From Brumimicrobium sp051745635 (lineage in GTDB: Bacteria > Bacteroidota > Bacteroidia > Flavobacteriales_D > Crocinitomicaceae): a DNA stretch of 64,000 nt. The stretch lies in the NCBI GenBank assembly GCA_051745635.1, contig JBNJEH010000006.1, positions 10,543 to 74,542 on the forward strand, given 5' to 3'. A program made the translations under genes and the position numbers. The notes beneath the pieces were generated by a model. It was not told where the DNA came from, ran no database searches, and saw only the letters and a program-made list of their open reading frames with translations. Below are positions 1 to 9,460 of the stretch, piece by piece. Within the stretch, counting starts at the first letter, position 1. Each line of letters starts with the position of its first letter.

Positions 1-558
1 TTCATTTCACTACTCATGGCTTTTAAGCTTTCGGATCCCGATCGAAAAACTGTTGTTATCGACATCGGACATGGCGGGAAAGACCACGGAGCAAGTGTCG
101 AGCAAGTACTCGAAAAAGAAGTAAATGCCCAAATTGCCAACAAGATCAGGGAATTGAACAAAAATGCGGATTTAAAACTTCTATTCACAAGAAATGGCGA
201 TGAATTCGTCACAGTCGAGGATCGCGTGAAAATAGCCAGGGATGTCGACGCAGATATTTTTATTTCGATCCATGCAAACTATAAAAATAATTCCGAAATC
301 CGGGGAATTGAACTTTATCACGGTTTTAATGATAAGTCTAAAGCACTTGCTTTGCGCTTTAAAGAGCACCTGTCAAAAACACACAGCATCAACAAAGTTC
401 ATGCAGCTCGATTCAAGGTGGTGAATGAAGCGCAATATCCCGCCTTAATGATCGAAACCGGTTTCCTGAGTAATGACGAAGACCGAGAACGATTGACTTC
501 TGAGAAAGGTCAGGTTGCACTTGCTGAAGCTATTATCGAAGTTTTAAATGATCTATGA
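1..558 (+). CDS. N-acetylmuramoyl-L-alanine amidase domain (5' end probably outside window)
   Basis: Amidase_3-type zinc hydrolase that cleaves the bond between N-acetylmuramic acid and the stem peptide of peptidoglycan. Visible family signatures, counted from the ATG at 16: DIGHGGKDHGA with zinc His near residue 19, a Glu in VLEKEVN near 33, FISIHAN near 87 and the catalytic MIETGFLSN near the C-terminus. The frame stays open from base 1 to the ATG at 16, and the amidase fold begins only about ten residues after that ATG with no signal peptide. The visible part may therefore be the C-terminal domain of a longer membrane protein. It overlaps the next gene by ATGA, so the two are probably co-transcribed. 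Family assignment is firm; the true start is unknown. Confidence 0.85.
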   Translation, partial: FISLLMAFKLSDPDRKTVVIDIGHGGKDHGASVEQVLEKEVNAQIANKIRELNKNADLKLLFTRNGDEFVTVEDRVKIARDVDADIFISIHANYKNNSEIRGIELYHGFNDKSKALALRFKEHLSKTHSINKVHAARFKVVNEAQYPALMIETGFLSNDEDRERLTSEKGQVALAEAIIEVLNDL

Positions 559-941
559 AAGTAGCGTTATCCCTACTTCTATTGTCTTTATGCTTGGTCG
601 GTTGCAAAAAAGATGTCCACCAATTTGGTGAACCCTTTGAGCTCAAATATGATGAAACAGTCATTGTGCAGACCGAACACGAGAAATATAGCATAAGATT
701 TTCGCGGTTAATTGAAGATTCCAGATGTCCAAAAGACGTGTATTGTTATTGGATGGGTCAATTGATTGTAGAATTAACCATCAACGAACAAGAGAAAGTT
801 CGATTGGGCATACAAAGTGTTGATTTTTCAACGGCTACTGCTATAGGTGCCGACTCCCTGCAATTAATAGAAGTTGACCACCGTAAAGATAAATACCGGG
901 GCAAAGCAAGAAAATACAGCCTCAAGCTCAAGGTCTATTAA
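555..941 (+). CDS. Small predicted lipoprotein, function unknown
   Basis: A 128-residue protein. The N-terminus is a short hydrophobic stretch followed by LVGC, a lipobox with Cys at residue 17, so it is probably a lipid-anchored envelope protein. The rest is a mixed beta-rich sequence with two cysteines (SRCPKDVYCYW) that could form a disulfide. The start ATG overlaps the stop of the amidase gene (ATGA), indicating translational coupling and an envelope setting. No catalytic motif is recognisable and I do not assign a function. Confidence 0.75.
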   Translation: MKVALSLLLLSLCLVGCKKDVHQFGEPFELKYDETVIVQTEHEKYSIRFSRLIEDSRCPKDVYCYWMGQLIVELTINEQEKVRLGIQSVDFSTATAIGADSLQLIEVDHRKDKYRGKARKYSLKLKVY

Positions 942-1263
942 CCCGAATTATTCATCAATCTGACTTAATATATACTGTAACTTACAGCGATAAAGTATCT
1001 TATCTGCTGTTTTTATCTTTTTTAGCAACCTCATTTTTGGGGACACTTTTGTCAATCAGATTTTGATTTAATTTTGATCTATTTGTCGTTACAAGCCCCG
1101 CGAAATATACGTATATTCCTTTGGTGCTTGTGCCTAAAATAGCTACAAAATTAAATTCATGAATAAATCTGGTTAATCAGTTCCTTTTAATTCATTTCAG
1201 GATACCATTACTTTTGACTTCACCCATCACGGATAGCGCATTGAGGTGCACAAAAATTTTTGC
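942..1263. other. Convergent intergenic region without a recognisable gene
   Basis: AT-rich spacer between the plus-strand lipoprotein gene and the minus-strand aconitase gene. I see no open frame with coding character, no tRNA-like fold and no clear promoter. The only recognisable structure is the terminator at its right edge. Confidence 0.5.
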
Positions 1264-1265
1264 AA

Positions 1266-1295
1266 AAAAAAGACCGCCCTTGCGAGCGATCTTTT
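1266..1295 (-). terminator. Rho-independent terminator of the aconitase gene
   Basis: AAAAAGACCGC and GCGATCTTTTT form a stem around a short loop, just past the aconitase stop codon. Read on the minus strand, the single imperfect pair becomes a G-U wobble and the stem ends in a run of U, which favours termination of the minus-strand transcript. Confidence 0.7.
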
Positions 1296-1322
1296 TGTAT
1301 CGGGAACTTGATTATTCCGTTA

Positions 1323-3587
1323 TTAATTGGATTGTTTGCGAATTAAGTTGAGCGCACTACCTGCCTTAAACCACTTAATTTGTATATCGTTGTAAGTATG
1401 GTTCAACTTAATTTCCTCTTTCGAGCCATCCGCGTGTTCAATTTCAAGTGTCACGGGCTTATCCGGAGCGAACTCGTCCAAATCCAGGAAGTTGAAAGTA
1501 TCGTCCTCCTTGATTTTGTCGTAGTCGTCTTCATTTGCAAATGTCAATCCTAACATTCCTTGCTTCTTGAGGTTTGTTTCGTGGATACGAGCAAAAGACT
1601 TCACGATCACAGCAATTACACCGAGATGTCTCGGCTCCATCGCCGCATGTTCGCGGGAAGAACCTTCACCATAGTTATGATCTCCAACAACGATCGTAGG
1701 AACATCCGCCGCTTTATAAGCTCTCGCCGTTTCCGGAACTTCACCCGTTTCTCCAGTCAATTGGTTGGTCACCTCATTTGTGGCTTTGTTGAAAGCATTC
1801 ACGGCGCCAATCAGACAGTTATTTGAAATATTGTCCAGATGACCGCGATAACGCAACCATGGACCAGCCATAGAAATGTGATCGGTTGTACATTTACCGT
1901 ACGCTTTGATCAACAATTTCATACCTGTAATATTTTTACCATCCCACGGTTCGAAAGGCGTGAGTAACTGGAGTCGATCAGATTCCGGATCTACATCAAT
2001 CTTCACCGAACTTCCGTCATCTGCGGGAGCCTGGTACCCATTGTCTTCTACGTCAAATCCTTTTTCCGGAAGTTCAATTCCTGAAGGCTCTTCGAGTTTT
2101 ACCTCTTCACCATCTTCATTCGTCAACGTATCCGTGAGGGGATTAAAATCCAGACGTCCGGCAATCGCCATAGCTGCCACCATTTCAGGAGAAGTCACAA
2201 AAGCGTGCGTATTGGGATTTCCATCTGCCCGTTTAGAAAAGTTTCTGTTAAACGAATGAATGATGGAATTTTTCTCTTCTTTATCCGCCCCAGCACGATC
2301 CCATTGACCGATACAAGGTCCGCAGGCATTCGTAAATATGGTAGCATCTAAATCTTCAAATACTTTTAACAGACCGTCTCGTTCAGCGGTATAACGCACT
2401 TGTTCAGATCCAGGATTAATTCCAAAATCCGATTTTGTTTTCAAGTTTTTATCTACTGCTTGTTTTGCTATTGAAACAGCTCTCGTTAAATCTTCATAGG
2501 AAGAGTTCGTACACGAACCGATCAGTCCCCAGTCGAGTTTCATCGGCCATCCTCCATCTTTTGCAGCTTTACCGAGTTGATCGATAGGCGTAGCCAAATC
2601 CGGTGTAAATGGTCCATTCACGTGCGGCACTAACTCATCGAGGTCAATTTCAATTACCTGATCAAAATATTCTTCTGGGTTTGCATAAACCTCATCATCT
2701 CCCGTGAGATGCTCTGCTACACCGTCAGCTAGTTCTACGATATCTTCCCGATCTGTGGCTCTCAAATAACGGCGCATAGAATCGTCGTATCCGAATGTCG
2801 AAGTCGTTGCTCCAATTTCAGCTCCCATGTTACAAATGGTTCCTTTTCCAGTTGCAGAGATTGATTTTGCTCCTTCACCAAAATATTCGACAATGCATCC
2901 CGTTCCTCCCTTCACAGTGAGGATACCTGCCACTTTGAGAATAACATCTTTGGCGGCTGTCCATCCGTTCATTTTACCCGTAAGCTTCACCCCAATTAAT
3001 TTAGGAAATTTGAGCTCCCAGGGCATTCCGGCCATCACATCGACGGCGTCGGCACCACCAACACCGATCGCTACCATTCCGAGTCCACCGGCATTCACCG
3101 TGTGAGAATCAGTACCGATCATCATTCCACCAGGAAATGCATAATTTTCCAATACCACCTGGTGAATAATTCCGGCTCCGGGCTTCCAGAAGCCTATTCC
3201 GTACTTATTACATACAGAACTGAGGAATTTAAATACTTCATTGTTCTGGTTGAAGCTTTCCTGCAAATCTTTGTCTGCTCCGAGTTTAGCCTGAATAAGG
3301 TGGTCACAATGTGCAGTTGATGGAACAGCGACATTTTCTTTACCCGCCTGCATGAACTGCAATAACGCCATTTGAGCCGTAGCATCCTGCATCGCCACGC
3401 GGTCGGGCGCAAAATTCACATAAGACTTACCGCGGATGTATTCTTCGTCTGCGGCACCATCCCAAAGGTGCGTATATAGAATTTTTTCAGATAGTGTCAG
3501 GGGTTTATCTACTGCTTTTCGCACAGCGGAAATACGTTCAGGATAGCGATCGTATACCGCCTTTATCATATCAATATCAAAGGCCAT
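1323..3587 (-). CDS. acn: Aconitate hydratase (mitochondrial-type aconitase)
   Basis: Isomerises citrate to isocitrate via cis-aconitate in the TCA cycle, using a [4Fe-4S] cluster in the cytoplasm. The 754-residue length matches the mitochondrial-type aconitase family. Cluster cysteines are visible in GLIGSCTNSSYEDL (Cys359) and NACGPCIGQW (Cys422 and Cys425). The substrate-binding segment GTDSHTVNAGGLG lies near residue 158, and the swivelling C-terminal domain contains GDHNYGEGSSREHAAMEPR. It is a single gene divergent from the cbb3 oxidase operon and has its own terminator. Assignment is secure. I use the neutral symbol acn because acnA and acnB refer to other aconitase types in enterobacteria. 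Confidence 0.95.
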   Translation of the reverse strand: MAFDIDMIKAVYDRYPERISAVRKAVDKPLTLSEKILYTHLWDGAADEEYIRGKSYVNFAPDRVAMQDATAQMALLQFMQAGKENVAVPSTAHCDHLIQAKLGADKDLQESFNQNNEVFKFLSSVCNKYGIGFWKPGAGIIHQVVLENYAFPGGMMIGTDSHTVNAGGLGMVAIGVGGADAVDVMAGMPWELKFPKLIGVKLTGKMNGWTAAKDVILKVAGILTVKGGTGCIVEYFGEGAKSISATGKGTICNMGAEIGATTSTFGYDDSMRRYLRATDREDIVELADGVAEHLTGDDEVYANPEEYFDQVIEIDLDELVPHVNGPFTPDLATPIDQLGKAAKDGGWPMKLDWGLIGSCTNSSYEDLTRAVSIAKQAVDKNLKTKSDFGINPGSEQVRYTAERDGLLKVFEDLDATIFTNACGPCIGQWDRAGADKEEKNSIIHSFNRNFSKRADGNPNTHAFVTSPEMVAAMAIAGRLDFNPLTDTLTNEDGEEVKLEEPSGIELPEKGFDVEDNGYQAPADDGSSVKIDVDPESDRLQLLTPFEPWDGKNITGMKLLIKAYGKCTTDHISMAGPWLRYRGHLDNISNNCLIGAVNAFNKATNEVTNQLTGETGEVPETARAYKAADVPTIVVGDHNYGEGSSREHAAMEPRHLGVIAVIVKSFARIHETNLKKQGMLGLTFANEDDYDKIKEDDTFNFLDLDEFAPDKPVTLEIEHADGSKEEIKLNHTYNDIQIKWFKAGSALNLIRKQSN

Positions 3588-3986
3588 AATATTTAATTAA
3601 TTGTTTTTTGTGTTTTTCTAATGCATGCGAATATAAGAAATTCAACTGATAAAACGAAGTAGATTACCCAGAAATATCAGGGTAAGAAAATTTCAGAAAC
3701 TTTTGATTTAAAGTGTCTCTTAACACATTAATGTAGGTTCTTTGAATATATTTCCTCACTCGAACGCTTCGTCTCAATCATTTAACGCAAATCAATGCTA
3801 AGATTCAATTACATCATCGATATCACTTTACCCTTCTTTGTTAAAAGACAACTTGAGTATTTTTAAATACAGGATTCATCAAAAATTACACGCAAATGAA
3901 GCTCTAATTTTCAAAACTGACAAAACTCATATTTCAGTTTGATAGGGGTCATGTTTCTATCGGCTCCTCTATATTTACTTTGCAAT
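3588..3986. other. Divergent intergenic region between aconitase and ccoS
   Basis: About 400 bases without a convincing gene. For aconitase (minus strand) a near-consensus -7 element TATATTCG lies at 3628-3635, with TTCG 19 bases upstream. For ccoS the sequence TACTTTGC at 3976-3983 sits directly before the ATG and resembles a -7 element. Both are inferences from the Bacteroidota consensus. Confidence 0.35.
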
Positions 3987-4154
3987 ATGGGAATAATATA
4001 CATAATGTTAGTCGTGAGTTTGCTCTTAGCACTCTTCTTTTTATTCTCCTTTATATGGGCGAATAAAACGGGGCAATATGATGATGATGTAACTCCAGGC
4101 ATCAGAATTCTCTATGATGATGAAGAAATTAATGAAAAATCAAACCAAGAATAA
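3987..4154 (+). CDS. ccoS: cbb3 oxidase assembly protein CcoS
   Basis: A 55-residue single-span membrane protein required for maturation of cbb3 cytochrome oxidase (cofactor insertion into CcoN). It has one N-terminal hydrophobic helix followed by the family signature KTGQYDDDVTPGIRILYDDE. A longer frame opens at 3939, but the family normally begins with a few residues before the helix, so I choose the ATG at 3987 (MGIIYIM). The stop overlaps the ccoNO start (TAATG). In many relatives ccoS follows the copper ATPase gene ccoI; here it is first in the operon. Confidence 0.88.
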   Translation: MGIIYIMLVVSLLLALFFLFSFIWANKTGQYDDDVTPGIRILYDDEEINEKSNQE

Positions 4155-6352
4155 TGGAAGTATCGCGTATTAATTATGACAATAAGATCGTCAAGTACTT
4201 TGCATATGCAACGATCACTTGGGGAGCAATTGGAATGCTCGTGGGACTTATCGCAGCGCTGCAGCTGGCTTTCCCCAACTTTTTCAACGATTACCTCGGC
4301 TTCAAATACCTGTCATTTGGTCGCATCCGGCCGTTGCACACCAATGCTGTGATATTCGCGTTTGTAGGAAATGGTATTTTCACTGGTGTCTATTACTCGA
4401 TGCAGCGGCTGCTAAAAACGCGCATGTGGAGCGACAAACTCAGTTATATCAATTTCTGGGGCTGGCAATTAATTATTCTGTCCGCTGTGATCACATTGCC
4501 AATGGGGTACACGACGAGTAAGGAATACGCTGAACTCGAATGGCCCATCGATATTGCGATTACTTTGCTGTGGGTCGTATTTGGCTGGAATATGTTTGCA
4601 ACAATTCTCGTGCGTCGCGTTCAACACATTTATACAGCCATTTGGTTTTATATTGCGACATTCGTGACGGTCGCCGTACTCCACATCTTTAACTCTTTTG
4701 AATTACCAGTCCATTTCATGAAAAGTTACTCCTGGTATGCGGGGGTGCAAGACGCTCTGGTACAATGGTGGTATGGTCACAATGCCGTCGCTTTCTTTTT
4801 AACCACGCCTTATTTGGGATTAATGTATTATTTTGTTCCCAAAGCTGCCAACCGCCCTATATATTCCTATAAATTATCAATCATTCACTTTTGGGCACTT
4901 ATCTTCATTTATATCTGGGCCGGACCACACCACCTTCTCTATACCAGTTTACCCGATTGGGCACAGTCGCTCGGAGTCGTCTTTTCCATTATGCTGATTG
5001 CACCATCCTGGGGAGGTATGTTGAATGGACTCCTAACACTGCGGGGCGCCTGGGATAAAGTACGCGATAACGTCGTTTTAAAATTTATGGTCGTTGCGCT
5101 CACTGCTTATGGTATGGCAACATTTGAAGGACCTCTATTATCACTCAAAAGTGTCAACTCGATTTCACATTTTACAGACTGGACGATTGCACACGTTCAC
5201 GTCGGGGGCCTCGGCTGGAACGGTATGCTCACATTCGGTATGCTCTATTTTCTCTTTCCAAGGCTCTTTAAAAGAGAATTATATTCTAAAAAGTTAGCCA
5301 ACGCACATTTCTGGATCGCAACACTCGGTATCATACTGTGGGCTGTTCCAATGTATTGGGCAGGATTCAGTCAGGGGCTCATGTGGCAAGAATTCAACCC
5401 GGATGGCACACTAGCCAATCCCGACTTCCTGGAGACGGTTAATGCGCTTGAACCCTTCTATATTATGCGTGCATTCGGTGGTTTGATTTATATCATTGGG
5501 GTTCTCATGATGTCTTATAATTTGTTCAAAACGGCAAAAATGGGATCCTTCAGCAACAACGAGACGGTAGAAGTTACCAACTCGCGTAATCAAAAAATTC
5601 AGAAGGGTGAATACTGGCACCGTCCCATTGAGCGCAAACCCGTTCAATTGATGATTTTGAGTATTATCGTCATTCTTATCGGCGGAGCTGTGGAGATTAT
5701 TCCTACACTCACGGTCAAATCAAACATCAAGACCATTTCACAGGTAAAACCGCTTACACCGCTCGAACTGGAAGGTCGTGACATATATATTCGCGAAGGA
5801 TGTAATAACTGCCACTCCCAGATGATACGACCGCTACGTTTCGAAACAGAACGGTATGGCGAATATTCCAAGGCCGGTGAATTCGTTTACGATCATCCGT
5901 TTTTATGGGGATCCAAGCGCACTGGGCCAGACTTAGCTCGTGAAGGCGGTTTGCGCAGCGATTCATGGCATTACGGACACCTGCTCATCCCTAAACAGTG
6001 GTCTCCCGGTTCCATTATGCCGGCATATCCGTGGCTTGCAGAAGATGCGTTGAATACATCAAATTTAAAGACTAAAATTAGTGTCATGCGCGATCTCGGA
6101 GTACCGTATCCTGAAGATTACGAAGAGCAAGCGCTGGAAGACCTCAATGAGCAGTCACAGGAAATCGCAGCTCGCATTGTTGAAGACCTCAGTAAGCAAC
6201 AAGGCACCGTAAAGGTAGAAACCGTTTCCGACAAAGAAATTGTTGCAATTATCGCCTACCTCCAACGCCTCGGTACTGATATCAAGGCTGAAGCGGAAAA
6301 AGATTCAGAGGAAGAAAATGAGGAAGATCAACTCACTGAAAAAACGGAGTAA
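4154..6352 (+). CDS. ccoNO: cbb3-type cytochrome c oxidase, fused subunits I and II (CcoN-CcoO)
   Basis: Catalytic core of the high-affinity terminal oxidase, reducing oxygen and pumping protons in the cytoplasmic membrane. Residues about 1-480 are the twelve-helix heme-copper subunit CcoN, with copper and heme histidine segments WWYGHNAVAFF, AGPHHLLYTSLP and AHVHVGGLGWNGM. After a further membrane helix near 500 comes a CcoO-type domain whose heme c motif is GCNNCHSQM (about residues 548-555), followed by RTGPDLAREGG. The two subunits are separate in Proteobacteria; this fusion is a known Bacteroidota arrangement. The C-terminus is acidic and charged. The start overlaps the ccoS stop by one base. 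Confidence 0.95.
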   Translation: MEVSRINYDNKIVKYFAYATITWGAIGMLVGLIAALQLAFPNFFNDYLGFKYLSFGRIRPLHTNAVIFAFVGNGIFTGVYYSMQRLLKTRMWSDKLSYINFWGWQLIILSAVITLPMGYTTSKEYAELEWPIDIAITLLWVVFGWNMFATILVRRVQHIYTAIWFYIATFVTVAVLHIFNSFELPVHFMKSYSWYAGVQDALVQWWYGHNAVAFFLTTPYLGLMYYFVPKAANRPIYSYKLSIIHFWALIFIYIWAGPHHLLYTSLPDWAQSLGVVFSIMLIAPSWGGMLNGLLTLRGAWDKVRDNVVLKFMVVALTAYGMATFEGPLLSLKSVNSISHFTDWTIAHVHVGGLGWNGMLTFGMLYFLFPRLFKRELYSKKLANAHFWIATLGIILWAVPMYWAGFSQGLMWQEFNPDGTLANPDFLETVNALEPFYIMRAFGGLIYIIGVLMMSYNLFKTAKMGSFSNNETVEVTNSRNQKIQKGEYWHRPIERKPVQLMILSIIVILIGGAVEIIPTLTVKSNIKTISQVKPLTPLELEGRDIYIREGCNNCHSQMIRPLRFETERYGEYSKAGEFVYDHPFLWGSKRTGPDLAREGGLRSDSWHYGHLLIPKQWSPGSIMPAYPWLAEDALNTSNLKTKISVMRDLGVPYPEDYEEQALEDLNEQSQEIAARIVEDLSKQQGTVKVETVSDKEIVAIIAYLQRLGTDIKAEAEKDSEEENEEDQLTEKTE

Positions 6353-6354
6353 TT

Positions 6355-6564
6355 ATGCTAAGATACATCAAACACAACATGGCTGAAATCGCGGGAATTG
6401 AGATTTACCCCATCATTTCGCTGCTCATTTTTGTGGCATTTTTCGCAATCGTAATTTGGAGAACATACCGCATATCGAAAAGTGAAATCACTCGGTTTAG
6501 CGAAATACCATTGGATGAAGACGAAAAATATTTAAACGATAACGAAGACAATCGGAAATCATGA
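6355..6564 (+). CDS. ccoQ: cbb3 oxidase small subunit, CcoQ/FixQ-like
   Basis: A 69-residue protein with one transmembrane helix (about residues 17-36, ending IVIWRTYRISK) and an acidic C-terminal tail. Size, topology and position between ccoNO and ccoP are those of CcoQ, which stabilises the oxidase complex. It starts two bases after the ccoNO stop and ends in an ATGA overlap with ccoP. Small subunits diverge strongly in sequence, so much of the call rests on context. Confidence 0.8.
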   Translation: MLRYIKHNMAEIAGIEIYPIISLLIFVAFFAIVIWRTYRISKSEITRFSEIPLDEDEKYLNDNEDNRKS

Positions 6565-8027
6565 AAACAATGAATAAAAAAACAATCGCAGCGCTGATTT
6601 TTACTTTTTCGTGCTTGTTTTTTACAGGCTCTTGGTCGCAGGACGGAGAAGCGCTCTTTGGTGCAAAATGTAGTGCCTGCCATATCCTCGGGAAGGACGG
6701 AACGGGTCCAAACCTCGTGAACGTGAAATCGCGTTGGGAAGGCGAAGAAGAACAGCTTTACGAATGGGTCAAAAACCCGGCAAAGGTAATTGCAGAAGGA
6801 AACAGCCAGCGCGCTCAGGAAGTGAAAGACTACAGTCCAACCGAAATGCCCGTGCAGAACGTTTCTGTGGACGAAGCGAAAGCAATTATCGATTACGCCG
6901 ACAGCTGGGCACCACCCAAAGAGGAAGAAAGTGCAACCACTGAAGAAACAACAACGGTAGTGGTTCCGGATTACGATAAGAACCTGTCTATATTTTATGG
7001 TCTGCTCGCAGTCATCGGATTTCTTTTGCTCGGTATATTTATCGTGTCGAAAAGTACTGCAGCACTGATCAAGTCAGATTTGTTTAAAGAAAAGGTTTCT
7101 GATCTTCACAAGAAGAATAAAGGGAATGGTGATCTGGTGCGTGCAATAGCACTTCTCCTCGGATTCAGCTTCGTATCTGGTGATTTATCTGCTTTCAGTT
7201 TTGAAGCACCTGCCATTGCCAAGGATGTCAATGTATGGGTATATATTGAACAGACGGATCTTTATGTACTGTTAATCATCGCACTACTCTTACTCGGTTT
7301 TCTAATGCACATGATCAATATGTTCTATAAGGTCTTGCGCATCATGAAGCCAAAGAAGAGAAGTACCACTGCGGAAGAATCACAGCGTTCATTCACCCGC
7401 GCACTCACTGGTGCTACACCGATTGAAGAAGAAGATAAAATTGATACGGGTCACGAATATGATGGCATTCGGGAGCTTGACAACCCTATGCCCCCCTGGT
7501 GGCTGGTTGGATTCTTCATTTCTATCGTTTTTGCCGTAGTTTACATGTTCCATTATCACGTATTGGGTACGGGCGACCTTCAAATGGCTGAATACAACAA
7601 ATCAATGGAAAAGGCGCAAAAAGAAATTCAGGAATATCGCGAAAAAATGGCAATGAACGTAGACGAAACCAATGCTACCCTCATGGTTGACGACAGCGAT
7701 TTAATGAAAGGAAAAACCCTGTTCAACAACAATTGTAAGGTCTGTCATACCGAAACAGGTGGCGGCGACACGGGTCCTAACCTCACTGATGACTACTGGA
7801 TTTACGGAAACGACGTCAAAGATGTTTTCAAGGTCATCAAATATGGTACGCCGAATGGGATGCCCAAACACGAGTCTAAATTCAACCCGATCCAGCTACA
7901 ACAAGTTGCATCGTACGTCTTGCATCTTGAATTAGTGACCACGGATCAGGGAGGGCTGGAGCCTCAGGGAGATTTCTACGGAGAAGAATCAACTTCGGAT
8001 AAAGCAGAAAAAGATTCTATACAATAA
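6561..8027 (+). CDS. ccoP: cbb3 oxidase subunit III, CcoP, with an extra N-terminal cytochrome c domain
   Basis: Electron-entry subunit of the oxidase, exposed to the periplasm. Layout of the 488 residues: signal-like helix (about 8-26), a first cytochrome c domain with CSACH near residue 37, a membrane helix near 140, a long middle region with another helix, the CcoP_N-type segment (GHEYDGIRELDNPMPPWW) with its helix, then a second cytochrome c domain with CKVCH near 392 and the methionine-bearing GTPNGMPKHE. In Proteobacteria both hemes lie in the C-terminal half; here they sit at opposite ends, so the N-terminal heme domain is an addition. The start overlaps ccoQ (ATGA); a second ATG three codons on is also possible. 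Confidence 0.92.
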   Translation: MKTMNKKTIAALIFTFSCLFFTGSWSQDGEALFGAKCSACHILGKDGTGPNLVNVKSRWEGEEEQLYEWVKNPAKVIAEGNSQRAQEVKDYSPTEMPVQNVSVDEAKAIIDYADSWAPPKEEESATTEETTTVVVPDYDKNLSIFYGLLAVIGFLLLGIFIVSKSTAALIKSDLFKEKVSDLHKKNKGNGDLVRAIALLLGFSFVSGDLSAFSFEAPAIAKDVNVWVYIEQTDLYVLLIIALLLLGFLMHMINMFYKVLRIMKPKKRSTTAEESQRSFTRALTGATPIEEEDKIDTGHEYDGIRELDNPMPPWWLVGFFISIVFAVVYMFHYHVLGTGDLQMAEYNKSMEKAQKEIQEYREKMAMNVDETNATLMVDDSDLMKGKTLFNNNCKVCHTETGGGDTGPNLTDDYWIYGNDVKDVFKVIKYGTPNGMPKHESKFNPIQLQQVASYVLHLELVTTDQGGLEPQGDFYGEESTSDKAEKDSIQ

Positions 8028-8040
8028 GCGAGATGCAATC

Positions 8041-9450
8041 ATGAGTGATAACGAGTCAGAACAAGATAATTTTAGAGATCATATATCGACGGTAGATGAT
8101 TCCGGAAAACGCGTATGGGTGTATCCCAAAATGCCGAAAGGAATCTGGCACAACCGCAGGGTGATTTTAAGCGTTATTTTGCTGATATTTCTCTTCGGTG
8201 CTCCCCACATTTATATCAATGGAGAGCCGCTTATTCTCTTTAATATTATCGAGCGAAAATTCGTTCTTTTCGGTCAGGTTTTCTGGCCACAGGACCTCTA
8301 TATTTTCGCCTTTACCATGATCATCGCTATCGTATTCATCGTACTGTTTACAGTTGTTTTCGGTCGATTATTTTGTGGATGGGTTTGTCCGCAAACCATC
8401 TTTATGGAAATGGTTTTCCGGAAGATTGAATACTGGATCGAAGGGGACTGGACGCGTCAGAAAAAACTAAACAAGCAACCCTGGAATCGCGAAAAAATCG
8501 TGAAGAAAACTTCTAAGCACGCGATTTTTGTGGTCATCTCGTTCCTAATCGGGAACACATTTTTGGCATACATCATTGGTGCAGAAGAATTATGGAAAAT
8601 ACAGACAGAATCGATCGGGGCGCACGTCGTCGGATTTTCGGCAATGATTGTATTCTCTGGATTGTTCTACGGTGTCTTTGCTTTTCTGCGCGAACAAGTT
8701 TGTACGACAATCTGCCCCTATGGACGTTTACAGGGTGTACTTCTCGATGAACACTCTATTGTAGTAGCTTACGATCACGAACGCGGCGAAGATCGTGGAC
8801 GCCTGAAAAAAGACGAGGATCGCGATGCTTTGGGAAAAGGTGATTGCATCGACTGTCATCAATGTGTAAACGTTTGTCCCACGGGCATAGACATCAGAAA
8901 TGGAACACAGCTGGAATGTGTGAATTGCACAGCCTGCATCGACGCCTGTAACGATATCATGGAAGGTATCAACAAGCCCAAAGGATTAATTCGTTACGCT
9001 TCTGAGGCTAACATCCAAGGTGGTAAAAAGTTTAAATGGACGCGTCGCATGACGGCCTATACCGTACTTTTATCAGTTTTATTGATTATTTGGGGCACCC
9101 TTATCGGAACGCGGTCCAACTTCAAAGCAGAGGTTCTTAAAAGTCGAGGTTCTTCTTACACCATGCTCAACAATGGTTATTTGAGTAATATTTACGAACT
9201 CAATCTCACCAACAAGACAAAAAATCACTACGAAGTACAACTAAAACTCGAAGATGATGTCGACGGACGTGTGGAATTGAATACTACCTCCCTTCAACTC
9301 GAGCCTGAAGCGCAATCGACAGAGAATTTCATCATTAAACTTCATCCGGGCGAATTAGAACACGGACAGAAAAAATTAACAATCGTCATCCTTGGAGATG
9401 GTAAACCGATTCAGCGCGTGAAGACGAGTTTTGTCGGTCCACTTTTATAA
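8041..9450 (+). CDS. ccoG: Cytochrome oxidase accessory protein CcoG (4Fe-4S membrane protein)
   Basis: A 469-residue membrane ferredoxin; family members have been linked to copper handling during cbb3 oxidase assembly. It has several transmembrane helices. The motif FCGWVCPQTIF lies near residue 110 and CTTICPYGRLQG near 222. A two-cluster ferredoxin region holds CIDCHQCVNVCPTG and CVNCTACIDAC (about 269-305). The C-terminal part is an IgG-fold-like periplasmic domain (IG_FixG type). It lies between ccoP and ccoH in the usual order. Assignment is firm. Confidence 0.94.
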   Translation: MSDNESEQDNFRDHISTVDDSGKRVWVYPKMPKGIWHNRRVILSVILLIFLFGAPHIYINGEPLILFNIIERKFVLFGQVFWPQDLYIFAFTMIIAIVFIVLFTVVFGRLFCGWVCPQTIFMEMVFRKIEYWIEGDWTRQKKLNKQPWNREKIVKKTSKHAIFVVISFLIGNTFLAYIIGAEELWKIQTESIGAHVVGFSAMIVFSGLFYGVFAFLREQVCTTICPYGRLQGVLLDEHSIVVAYDHERGEDRGRLKKDEDRDALGKGDCIDCHQCVNVCPTGIDIRNGTQLECVNCTACIDACNDIMEGINKPKGLIRYASEANIQGGKKFKWTRRMTAYTVLLSVLLIIWGTLIGTRSNFKAEVLKSRGSSYTMLNNGYLSNIYELNLTNKTKNHYEVQLKLEDDVDGRVELNTTSLQLEPEAQSTENFIIKLHPGELEHGQKKLTIVILGDGKPIQRVKTSFVGPLL

Positions 9451-9460
9451 AGCAATAAAT

